From: Panicum virgatum
Taxonomy: Eukaryota > Streptophyta > Magnoliopsida > Poales > Poaceae
Length of the DNA stretch: 64,000 bases
Assembly: GCF_016808335.1 (NCBI RefSeq)
Contig: NC_053150.1
Location: forward strand, 42,249,607 to 42,313,606
Reading direction: 5' to 3'
Numbering within the stretch: the stretch's first letter is position 1; the number at the start of each line of letters is the position of its first letter. Position numbers and translations under genes: made by a program. The notes beneath the pieces are model-generated. The model made no database searches. It saw only the letters and a program-made list of their open reading frames with translations, and was not told where the DNA came from. Shown piece after piece: positions 54,736 to 64,000 of the stretch.

Positions 54736-56764
54736 CTAGTGGCTCTGGTGCTTCTCCTCCACCGTCGTCTTGACCCTCATGTTCACCTTCTCACCATCAA
54801 CCATCTTGCCTTTGCCCTCGCTGATGTCCTCCACTATAACCGTGAAAACAAATGGGCCAATCTGGAGGTAATCGTCCATGCCGAGTATGGGCTCGAGGGC
54901 CTGGACCACCTCCTGCATGGTGGGTCTGGACTTCGGGTTCTGGCTCAGGCACTTGTACGCCACCATAGCAGCCCGTTCCGCCCCTTGGCACGAGTACTGG
55001 CCTTCCATGGCTGGGTCCATGACCCGGTAGAGCTTGTCGGGCTTCTTGAGGTAGGGTCTAGCCCAGTCCACCAGGCTCTGCTCTCTAGGGCGCCGAGCCC
55101 GGTCGACGGACCGGCGGCCTGTCAAAAGCTCCAGGAGCACCACTCCGAAGCTGTAGACATCACTCTTGGCGGTCAAGTGCCCCGTCATGATGTACTCGGG
55201 CGCCGCATACCCGTTTGTCCCCATGACACGTGTCGTGACGTGGGTCGTGTCGCCCTGGGGCCCATCCTTGGCGAGCCCAAAGTCGGACAACTTGGCGTTG
55301 TAGTCCTGAAAGTCCAAAAAAAAACCGGGCCGTGTTAGGCATAGATCATGCGTGACAATTACAGTGAGATACATTCACGGAACTATCAAGGCGACGCTAT
55401 CAGACTATCTCTGTCGATCGGCATCAAGTTGTTAAGCTACTGATGCTTTGATGCTAAGAAAATACTAATGCGGTACGGATCAGGCAGGTGCAGAGTTTTT
55501 TTAGTATTAGGTGCCTAGCAGCCATTATTTAGGTGGATCATTGATAGGAACTGGGCATCCAAGAACCTTCCGAGTTGCAATCATGTCCTCGGGGCTGGGC
55601 CTTTAGTGAAACGCCTGGCAGATGACTTTGAACATCCATGCATCTCCCATGGACGATTCAGAGTCAAATCTCGAAAAGTGGATTTGTACTGAGCTTTCAG
55701 AGTTTTTTCTTGGTGACATATTTCTTCTCATTCTGTTCGAGCTGAATGTTCAGCAGCTACCGTCAGAAGCAGCCCGTATGCGTCAGAAATGGCCGTGTTT
55801 TTCCTAGCGTCGATCGAAACCACCACTAGGCTAAAGCAGTGCAAGCTAGGTAGCGCAAAGTGAAGAAAAGAGAGTAACGTGGAATTTAATTTCTAAGTCG
55901 ATCTGGGTGTGGATCGCTCACCGAGTCGAGCAGGATGTTGGACGCCTTGAAGTCGCGGTAGATGACCGGTGTGTCGGCGTGGTGGAGGAAGGCGAGGCCC
56001 TTGGCGGCGCTGAAGGCGATCTCCATCCTCCTCTTCCACTGCATGGCGCCATCAAGACCTGCACGCAGCACATCAGCTTCTTGTTCAAGTCGGTATTCTC
56101 AACAACTATTAAATGCCAATGATTTTGGCTGATGATCTGCTCATTAACTTCATTAACTAAACGTGAAAAATGGTTCAAACAAATGAATCGGGAGCTCACT
56201 TTTGAAGAGGTGCTTCTCGAGGCTGCCGTTGCTCATGTACTCGTAGACGAGCATCCGGTGGTGGTCCTCGTAGCAGTAGCCGAGGAGCCTGACGAGGTTC
56301 CCGTGGCGGAGCTGGCCGAGGAAGAAGACCTCGGCGAGCCACTCCCGGTGGCCCTGCGTGCCGCAGTCGGGGTCGAGGTACTTGACGGCCACCTCCTGCG
56401 CGGGCAGCCCCGGGCGGAGGCCGTCGTCGACGCGGCCCCGGTAGACGGGGCCGAACCCGCCGCAGCCGAGGTAGTTACCGCGGGAGAACCCCGCGGTGGC
56501 GCCGCGCAGCTCGGCGTAGGTGAAGGCGTGCAGGTCGGAGCAGCCGGACAGCGTGAGCGAGAGGTCCTCCGGCGTGAGCGGCCCCGACGAGCCGAGGCTC
56601 GACAGCGACACCCGCGACGCCGCCGACGACGAGGAGGCCGGGAGCAGCAGCGGCTGGTCCCGCCCCCGCCGCCGCCGCCGCGGGGACGCCGGCCCGTCGC
56701 CCTCGCCTGCCGCCGCGCCGCCGCCCACGCAGCAGAGCAGCGACCTCCACGGCTGCGCGGCCAT
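54736..56764 (-). CDS. Receptor-like cytoplasmic kinase, RLCK-VII type (RIPK/PBL-like)
   Basis: Three exons on the minus strand: 56764-56200, 56058-55922, 55305-54736, joined at GT-AG sites (GTGAGC, CAG; GTGAGC, CAG), giving 423 residues. The kinase domain has the G-loop GCGGFG (residues 100-105), catalytic Lys128 in EVAVK, Asp224 in [14 protein letters not shown] (RD type), DFG at 242-244 and APE at 269-271. The long N-terminal region is Ser/Arg-rich, with Cys11 and Cys12 as possible lipid sites but no Gly2. [16 protein letters not shown] and [20 protein letters not shown] are typical of the plant group that includes RIPK and PBS1-like kinases, which act at the plasma membrane in immune or growth signalling. 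The stop at 54736-54738 is probably premature: the frame continues in phase for 45 codons to TAG 54598-54600, and the duplicate has CAG at this place. Confidence 0.92.
55475..55900. other. Intron 2 of the kinase gene
   Basis: The intron spans 55306-55921 (616 bp). The part near exon 3 is shared with the duplicated block up to about 55475; the rest is unique here. No other feature seen. Confidence 0.7.
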
Positions 56765-56963
56765 CGCGATTCGCGTGCGCCAACTCTAGCTGCTCCGAGA
56801 TCCCGCGAACTGATCCGAGGCGGGTGCGCTTGCCGCGGCGTGCCAAGAGATCGATCGCTGTGGGTGTGGATCACTTTGGAGCGACGAAGAGGAGATCGGC
56901 GGCGACCGGCGAGAGAGGAGAGAGAGTTGAGGAGGTTGAGGAAGCACGCGCGGGTGGTGGGCG

Positions 56964-56971
56964 TATATATA
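56964..56971 (-). promoter_or_regulatory. TATA box of the kinase gene
   Basis: The minus strand reads GCTATATATACGCCC, about 200 bases upstream of the ATG. Position and sequence are typical for a plant promoter. Confidence 0.7.
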
Positions 56972-57141
56972 GCGGCAGCAGCAGGGGGCACGCAGGATGC
57001 TGGAGCTGGAGGGGGTGGTCGTCCAACCGTGCGCGGTGGTAACGGAGCGGGCTTTTCCTTGCCTTGCCTTGCCTTAACCCTGTCCAAGGGCGCATCGGTG
57101 ACCGGTGAACGCTGCGGCCGCGGCCGCGGCCGCGGTTGTGC

Positions 57142-57152
57142 GACGTCACGTG
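57142..57152 (-). promoter_or_regulatory. G-box/ACGT element upstream of the kinase gene
   Basis: The minus strand reads CACGTGACGTC: a G-box CACGTG overlapping a GACGTC core. Such paired ACGT cores bind bZIP factors and are common in ABA- or stress-responsive promoters. Lies 180 bases upstream of the TATA box, next to a run of T and a (GGCCGC)n stretch. Confidence 0.5.
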
Positions 57153-57199
57153 TTTTTTTTTTTTGTCCCGGCAGATCCGATCCAGCAGCCAGCAACGGC

Positions 57200-58610
57200 A
57201 TGCATCAGATTCCCACGACTCCTGCAGGCGGCGCGATCCTTCCATCCCCTGATCGAACGACGACGACACATGCCGCGCGGCCAGGCAGGCGGCAGCGGCA
57301 CTTGCACGTACGCCCGCCCTGATGATGGATTGATGATTGGTGAACAGGCCCGGGGCAGTGCGGACACGATCTGGGCTGGGATTCCACAGGATAAGGGCGA
57401 GAGGTAGCTGCAGGGGATGAGGACATGGCGCGGCACCTTGTCCTCCGTTGCCCTGGCACCCCCAATCATGGCGGTCCGGGGAGCACGTCCGGGCGCCTCG
57501 GCAGCGATCGGCGCCCCTGGATTAGCTGTTGGCTAGCCGGGGTCCAGCCCACCTGTCGTGTTCGTCGCCGCAGTTTACTACTCCTGATTGCCTCCGAAAT
57601 TGTTAGTTTTTCTTTTTGCCTCTGAAATTGTTAGTTTTCCCATGGTAGACTTTGGGGTTGGGTCACAGCTCACACGGTTGCCGATAAACGGATAAAGAAT
57701 GTTCTTCTGGGGATGATGGCAGGGGATGATCTATCGGATTATTCCAACACCAACCTCATTCCGATTATTATTCCAGGTTCCCGGCCCCGGATTATTATTC
57801 CAGGTTCGTGTTCTTGGCTTCTTGCCCCGGAAGGATGCATGGTCCGATAACGTCTCTGAGAAGGAAGCGGCGACTGAGCTCGTTCTTCTTCGGGGGCAAG
57901 CTAGAAATCAAACGAAGCAGCAGTGACGAAAGACTGATGGATGATGCGCGAGCTCCCGATTCCCTTTCCGTTCGACTGTCCAGGCCGCATTGCTGACGGA
58001 TGGATCGGCCGGCGTTGAAAGTTCTGCGTGCAGCGATCGATCGATGATGCCCGACCCACGAAGCTCCGAGTCGTTGCCGGCGTTTGTTTCCGACCTCGCT
58101 CCTTTTCTGTCCAAGAACTTCTCTGCTCCTGTTTTGTATACGCAGGAAAGCAGAAACGTATCTCCGGCGAGTTGACACATCACCCTCTCTCTCGCGGAGT
58201 GTGGTACGCGTACGCCATTGTGCCCTTCCGAAAGTTTTGAACGAGGAACAGTGGGTGATAAACAAAATGCGCACGTAGCTCGAGTTCTTTTTTTTAAAAA
58301 AAAACCTTTGACCGTTTCAAATTGCAAAAATGCTAAGACTACTTCCTGTGGCAGTAGCTGAAGTTAGCCAGCAAGTGGCTCGCCGATCTCATCGTGTCCT
58401 CTGAAATCTGCCCGACGACCTAGCTAGTTGAACAGCTAATCGCAACTCGTTGCCCCGGACCCCCCCCCCCCCCCCCCCAAATAACAAAGCTAAATTGAGC
58501 GTGTTTCCACGGTCTCGAAATTGACAGCCTCTCAACGGCTCGAGTTGTTCTTCGACACGTAGAATTTTTGCTCCGAAAACCCTAGACAGATCGGCGACAA
58601 GGAGTGGAAT
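57200..58610. other. Upstream intergenic region, no gene recognised
   Basis: Short frames only. Contains a direct repeat of GATTATTATTCCAGGTTC at 57763-57780 and 57790-57807, and a run of 19 C at 58460-58478. Confidence 0.45.
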
Positions 58611-58614
58611 TCAA

Positions 58615-59320
58615 GATGCCCGGGGCGACCAGCAGCCGGCCATGGCCGGCCCGGCCTTGGCCGGCCCGGCCTGCAAAGTCTATTTATCGCGCGCGCGATA
58701 AATCCGCGACGCATCGCAGAAGCGGCCGGCGGCGCCCTCTGTTCATCTTCTTCCTCGAGCAGGGGGTGGGGGGACGGCCGCCGGCTAGGGTTGCGAGCTA
58801 GGGAAGGGAGAGGGTTGGCCGGGGATGGGTGGTAGGTGGGCGGAGCGGCCGCCGGCGTGGTGGCGGGAGGTGGGGGAGCTTATGGATCCGGGTTGCTGGG
58901 GGTGGGGAGGCTCACCGGACCTAGAGGAGGGCTCGGCGGCGGCGGCGGCCCGGCGGCGGAAGCGGTTCGGCCGGTGGAGGGCGCGGCGGCGCGGGAGCGC
59001 CGCCGGCCGGCCGGGGCCGGACCCCCGGTGGGCGGTGCCGGCGGCGGGGCGAGAAGAGGCGGCGCGACGGCGGCTGGACCGCGCGACGACGAGCTCGGTT
59101 GGCGTTGGTGGCGGTGGAGGGCGGCGACGGAGGCGCCGCGAGCGGCGCCGGAGCCGGGGGAGGAGGGGGCGCAAAGGTTGGAGCGCAGCTGCGATGTATA
59201 GACGCCTCCGGCCCGGCCGGCCAGCCCGCCAAGGAATACGCCGCGCATTTTCTCGGGTCCTGCGCCTGCGCGCCAGCCCGCCCGCACGCGGCGCGACGCA
59301 TTGTTTGGTTCGGTGCAACG
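58615..59320. mobile_element. GC-rich element, copy 2
   Basis: Resembles the interior of 26285-27078 over several hundred bases in the same order (GGTGGTAGGTGGGCGGAGCG, GGTTCGGCCGGTGGAGGGCG, CCGGTGGGCGGTG). Carries a perfect 22-bp palindrome at 58682-58703. No clear inverted ends were found for this copy. Its long open frames are composition artefacts. Confidence 0.55.
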
Positions 59321-59323
59321 TAA

Positions 59324-59509
59324 GACCAGTCACAGTGGGAATTTCATAGGTACAGTTATCTAGACTGGAAACTAGGTAACTGTGTCAGATGAGTTTTATG
59401 GTGATGAAATTCTTCTCACATCCCATGAAACTCCATCATTCTTTCTTCTTGTCATATTAATAAAATTAATGATATTTAATATCATGAAACTCCCATTGAG
59501 CGTATTCTA
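59324..59509. mobile_element. Small MITE (CAGTGGGAATTTCAT ends)
   Basis: Left GTCACAGTGGGAATTTCATA and right CATGAAACTCCCATTGAGCG are inverted with a few mismatches. About 186 bp, AT-rich inside. Confidence 0.7.
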
Positions 59510-59827
59510 ACGGGCAATCATGAGTGTCATGCGCCGCCTCTGACCCCGACGCGCGAGCAGGCGAGCGAGCGAGCACGCCTCCTGCGTGGGGTTCGCGGCT
59601 CCGCGCCGGCCGCGAAAAAAACGTGCCGGAATGGGGGGACGGGGCCGGCCGTGCTTGGGTGGGTGACCGCCACCCACCGTTTTCTCGTCGGGCAGCAGTA
59701 GCCTAGCCGTATGCCGTGCTTTGCTGCTTTGCCAGGTGGCTCGATGACGAAGACCAATTTATACGTTTTTCCATGCCACTGTCGCAACGTTCCTCTTAAT
59801 TTCGGCCTTTAGGGAAAAAAGAAAAAT

Positions 59828-60939
59828 AGTTTAGTTTACATCCTCAAATTATCATAAAAATCTGATTTTCAACATTCAACTATAAAATCAGATAATGAGG
59901 ACTATACAACTGTCGAAACCGGACAAGTTTAGACTTTGGGTGGTTTCAAAGGTGGGTTTGTATTTTTAGAAAAAAAACTAGACGTATAGCCCGTGCATTT
60001 GTGCGGCTAGTATTGAAAATTCAAAAATTTGCATATCGTTGTATTCTTACTTAAAGATTATACTATTTTTTACCATACATCACCATGTTTATTATCGTAA
60101 ACCATGTTCATTATCGTAAATTATGTATTATTGTTGGTTAAAACAATTCAAATATGATCTACATATAATAACAATTTGATTTGTTGAGCTTTAATAATAT
60201 TATGCATATAATTATTCTTATTTTTATTTTATTTTAATTGATTGTTGTTATTAATAGTATATGTTTGTAACTGATACATAGCTAGATGGTATTTTATATT
60301 TAATTTTTCGTAATGGCATTGGTGGGTGATAACTAATTAGGAACATAGGTATTTTAGGCTAATTTTTATCATATTAGTAGTGGTGGGTAACTTTTATTTT
60401 TCTATTTTTCTTCGATTAACGTGGGAATTTCTAGGCCTTCAGAGCGAACGTGGAGACTCCGTTTGTTGGCCAAATAATAAGATAATAGATAAAAAAATAT
60501 AATTAGGTAAAAAAACATTTTAAATTAGTAAAAATATGAAACAGGTACTATTTTTTCTTATAATGTAACTTTATTTATTATTGATGTATTTGAATCTTAT
60601 TTATTTAAAAATAATAAGCATAAAAACAAGCAAATAAATACTAGAAATATGGAATAATTGGATCAATTGAGAAGTAGAGTGCTAATAGATAGGTTACATT
60701 TTCAAAAAAAAATTATCTACTAGTTTCATATTTTACTGATTTAAAATGAATTACTTATATTTTTGAGTTTAAATTTAAATATTTTTAATTTTCACAGAAT
60801 GTAAAACCACCTTTGAAATCACCCTAACGGCCAAAACTTGCCTGGTTTCAGGCAATTGGATGACCTCCATTATCCGGTTTTGTAGCTGAAGTTTGGAAAT
60901 TAGATTTTTATGATAGTTGAAGAGTGTAGATTGGACTTT
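59828..60939. mobile_element. MULE-like element with long terminal inverted repeats
   Basis: Arms of about 140 bp at 59829-59970 and 60793-60942 are inverted copies (shared ATCATAAAAATCT, CCGGATAATG/CAGATAATG, GTGATTTCAAAGGTGG/TGGTTTCAAAGGTGG). The flanks AAGAAAAAT (59819-59827) and AAGAAACAT (60941-60949) fit a 9-bp duplication with one mismatch. The 820-bp interior is AT-rich and has no transposase. Confidence 0.75.
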
Positions 60940-61340
60940 AAAGAAACATTCTCTCTCAACCGGGACACCATTTTGTGTGTGTTTCTTTTTTTTCTTTTTT
61001 AATTAATTCTTGTCATATAGCGAAAGTCTGCTATCTCTTGTTCTTTGCACGGGGAATGCAAAGCAGCTAATTGTTCCATAAAGCTCCAAGTAGATGATGA
61101 GAAAACGTAAGCCATGCACCGTACCGTATAAGCACATTGAGAAGGTGGTAGCAACGCAAACTCAACGCATCTCGGTTGTTTGGGTTAATTGCGGGGTTCG
61201 AGACATCGACTCAACTTTATAGGAGTGCTCGTATTTCTTTAAAATTATTTTAGAAAAAACCGGTGCTACTCTTGTGGCGACATGTACCTTAACAGCAAGG
61301 CATATACGGTGATCCCATCAATCTAAAAAAAAATCTACCA

Positions 61341-61422
61341 GCCTAGTCTTACTACATCGTACGCGTGTGACTTTATACGGGTGAGCGTGCGTACGTATAT
61401 GTACGATGTAGTAAGACTAGGC
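61341..61422. repeat. Perfect 22-bp inverted repeat (hairpin)
   Basis: GCCTAGTCTTACTACATCGT plus AC at 61341-61362 and its exact complement at 61401-61422, with a 38-base loop rich in GCGT/ACGT words. Confidence 0.9.
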
Positions 61423-61486
61423 ATATGAAGTGCCGGAAACAAAATCAAAACGTGGAAAATAAAATGCTGATGGGACGACCATGATC

Positions 61487-61640
61487 ACTCTGTTCGCTGG
61501 GCTGGAGCTGGAGCTGGTGGCTGGAGTAATGTGAGAGAAAAATATTGTTGGCTGGCTGGTGGTTGGAAGCTGGCGCTAGAGCAGTGTGAGAGAAAAATAC
61601 TGTTGGGCTGGAGGCTGCTGGAGCTGCCGAACGAACAAAG
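61487..61640. mobile_element. Small GCTGGAGCTG-rich MITE-like element with internal duplication
   Basis: Two copies of a unit of about 65 bp that contains TGTGAGAGAAAAATA(T/C)TGTTGG (61530 and 61587). The outer ends CTGTTCGCTGG and CCGAACGAACAAAG suggest weak inverted termini. Confidence 0.55.
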
Positions 61641-63640
61641 TGGATGGCGATAAATATGAATATTATTGGGTGGCGGGGCCGCCACTCTCTGCTCAATTGA
61701 CTAGACTTGATTGGGCCCATCTCCAGTTCGCCACTGGCCCACTGCTTCATTCGTCGTCTGCAAGTATTCGATAAATCCAACCTTGCGGTCTTCTGAACGG
61801 CACAGATCCACGCGCCAGCTCTGCACACGTACACCCTCGCAGTGGGCTGCTGCTCTTGTTACGGATGGCGTCGTTTGGAAATTTTCAAGGTGCGTTGCTT
61901 GACCAGCATGCTCTCGGTCCCCGTGATCTGAGTTCCGAGATGTTTGGGCAAATCGGCCATGGGCATCGTTCGAGCTCGTTTCTGCAGAGCTGATGGGGCC
62001 TTATAGGAATTTAAACTGACAATCACATCAGGGGGAATTTATCCTCCTCGAATTTCGTCAGAAGAAAAATCCTAGTCGTCTTGTCATCGCTGCTGACCGA
62101 CTTTACTCACCGAGCGCGACGCCGCCGAAATCGATGATGCCTTCCTTGTTGGACATTCCGCCCGGCTATACTGTGCACGACGTCGCCGGTTTGGAAGGTT
62201 TAAATTTGGAGCTCACAGGCTCGGAGATTCGTGCGGTGATCATCACCAAACCTGAAAGCAACGCCAGCGAAGTGGAGAGCCGGTTAGACAGGCCGGCCGG
62301 GCAGCAGCGGAGTGATCGAAGAAGCTTGCAGGGCTGGTGAGTCCTGTGGAAAATTTCGTGCTGCGAAAGTAATGAAAACAGATCAAAAAACACGCTATCG
62401 TGTCAAGATTTTTTTTGCTGGTTGACCTGTGCGTTGACATGGAAAGAGGGCCGTCTGGGAGCAACGACACGGAAGCAAATGGCTCTGGGAAAGTTCTTGC
62501 TGTTTTTACGTACGCTGCTTCTTTTTTTGTTCGAAATCCGCTGCTTCTTTCATGTTTGAATCCGCGTAGGGTTAGTTGGGTGAACAATTCCGCGAGGTTT
62601 AAAGTAATACCGTGTATTGAGAGACCTCGGGCTAACTAATCCCATGATGTGTGTCATGAGATGTTCAGAAAACAAAGTTAGATAAATCACACGTTAGTTG
62701 AGGCAAGCTTTAGACTTCTTCCCGTAATGTCATATTCCCACACCTTTGCTTTTCTGAACTTTGGAGTTTGAAGTTTGTTGAGACTGCAACCTGCAGAAGC
62801 AGATCAGAAGTTCAGAACCCATGCTTGGATCATTTCCAGAGGCACACGTAACAGCAGGGGTCAATCTCTCGGTACATGCATGGTAAAAGTGACTCATACA
62901 CAGAAACACTAGCAATTTTGTCCCACATAACAAACGCTAGTAGGTAGTACTTATCATGGTTTAGCTGCTAGTACTCTCCTGATGAAGTACAAGAAACTCA
63001 TATTTCCTTATCAATAGCTATCTGAACAGGAGCGAGAGTACGTAGTACAATAATTTCGTTATGGCAGGAAGCCGAGAAGCGATGCTAGTCACAATTCCTT
63101 CCATTATCTGACAGCCAGCGTCATTATCGGCGCACATCACATCAGGTTGCAAAAATACTTTGCGATCTCGATCATGAAAGTCAGAAAGTTACTTAAGAAG
63201 AAAAATACCGGTCCATGAAAATAAAAGGGCTTCAAATTAATGGTTAGAAGATGGTTCCAAATTCCGTGGCTGCTAAGCAAATTCATCGTCCTGAAAGGGA
63301 GTGGTAATACGACTAAGGACTGAAACTGAAACAGCTACGGTTGTTGGGAGAACCCAAGATAATACGCTAGGAGTTGTCTACAAGCTTGGCCAGCTCAGGC
63401 CACAGACATGAGACATATGGCTCTTATAAGAGGGCAAAACCCTGCAAATATTTAACAAAATTGTACTTTCCAAGAGGAAATTAGGAAAACATTTGATGGT
63501 GAAGCTGGAGACAAACCAGGATACGTCAGCAACAGTATAGTACGACGACAGATGTTCCCCATTTTTGCAGAGGATGTATAAATCCTCGGTTAGTATAGCA
63601 CACATACTGATAGCTACATTTATTTTCAGTGTATATATTT
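61641..63640. other. No gene recognised
   Basis: Frames up to 114 codons exist (for example 62134-62340 plus, 62243-62587 minus), but none shows a domain, a conserved start context or splice logic I can support. Confidence 0.4.
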
Positions 63641-64000
63641 GAGTAAAATGCACTGTGGCTACATGAACTTGTAGTGCTGTGTCAAATAGCTCCATAAACT
63701 TAGAAACCGGACATCTAGCCCCTCGAACTTGCGAACCCGTTCACCCCAGGTCCAGTCCGGTTTTGCATGGCTTGCATGTCACTGTGCACCCGCGAGTTGC
63801 TACAGTAAACCCGGATTTGCTACAGTTACCGAGGTTTTGTTTTTCCTTTTCTAATTTATTTCGGCTGAATCTTTGAAAAATCATAACTCTTCGATACAAC
63901 AACGGATGAAGATGATTTTTATATGAAAATTGTAGCCCTCGACGAGATCTACAACTTTCTAGTTTTGAGTTTTTTCATTTGATGAAGTTAAGTTGCCCAA
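63640..64000. repeat. Edge of a transposable-element-like sequence
   Basis: The last 120 bases match 51600-51720 (GATGATTTTTATATGAAAAT, GACGAGATCTACAACTTT, TAGTTTTGAGTTTTTTCATT). The element runs off the window, so its type cannot be decided. Confidence 0.5.

Noticed and set aside
56132..57322. 396-codon plus-strand frame across the kinase first exon
   Set aside because: It is the shadow of the GC-rich exon 1 and promoter on the other strand. No domain is present, while the minus strand has a clear kinase.
62134..62587. Short frames on both strands as a small host gene
   Set aside because: No domain, no splice sites that extend them, and overlapping frames on opposite strands. Not supportable.

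Overview
The window looks like nuclear DNA of a grass (Poaceae, probably a panicoid). It has split genes with GT-AG introns, a GC-rich receptor-like cytoplasmic kinase exon 1, a plant-type histone H2B, and many grass-style transposable elements: Ty1/copia, Ty3/gypsy of the Tat and Tekay/RetroSat types, Tourist, Stowaway and hAT-like MITEs, a LINE and a tRNA-derived SINE. I saw no bacterial, organellar or viral genes, no CRISPR array and no rRNA or tRNA gene. Only two ordinary host genes are recognisable: an H2B gene (broken) and an RLCK-VII protein kinase (nearly intact).

Layout. 1-4510: a copia element on the minus strand; the gag-to-integrase reading frame is open and runs off the left edge, and its 5' LTR is at 4018-4510. 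6232-24180: an H2B gene on the minus strand split by a 17.5-kb Ty3/gypsy element (6475-23971) with long LTRs and a perfect 5-bp target duplication. That element has decayed gag and pol on the plus strand, an antisense five-exon gene (14798-18460) with its own TATA-like box, and two later LTR insertions (9228-10430 and 20961-22394). 24370-37210: mostly MITEs, a hAT-like GC-rich element, a composite copia-type element with a decayed gag (27872-29972), a solo LTR with a perfect target duplication (31283-32140), and a MITE split by another LTR (32992-34850). 35020-48480: two tandem copies of a unit of about 1 kb; the second is split by a copia-type LTR pair (37211-47782), which in turn contains a 3'-truncated Tekay-like gypsy element (37608-46514).

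48480-57200: LINE relics, a segmental duplication of the 3' part of the kinase gene (about 49384-51240 versus 53640-55475), and the kinase gene itself (54736-56764, minus). The duplicate kinase piece is dead: it has lost its splice acceptor, has frameshifts, and holds a hAT MITE and a SINE. The main kinase copy keeps all catalytic motifs and clean splice sites, but carries a stop codon in its C-terminal tail where the duplicate has CAG. 57200-64000: non-coding, with a second copy of the GC-rich element, a MULE-like long-inverted-repeat element (59828-60939), a perfect 22-bp hairpin and small MITEs.

Nothing here is clearly a new biological system. The observations most worth checking are the spliced antisense gene inside the Tat-type element, the stop-codon spectrum of that element, the H2B disruption, the tandem unit with its nested insertions, and the different palindrome arrays found in the promoter part of three LTR families.
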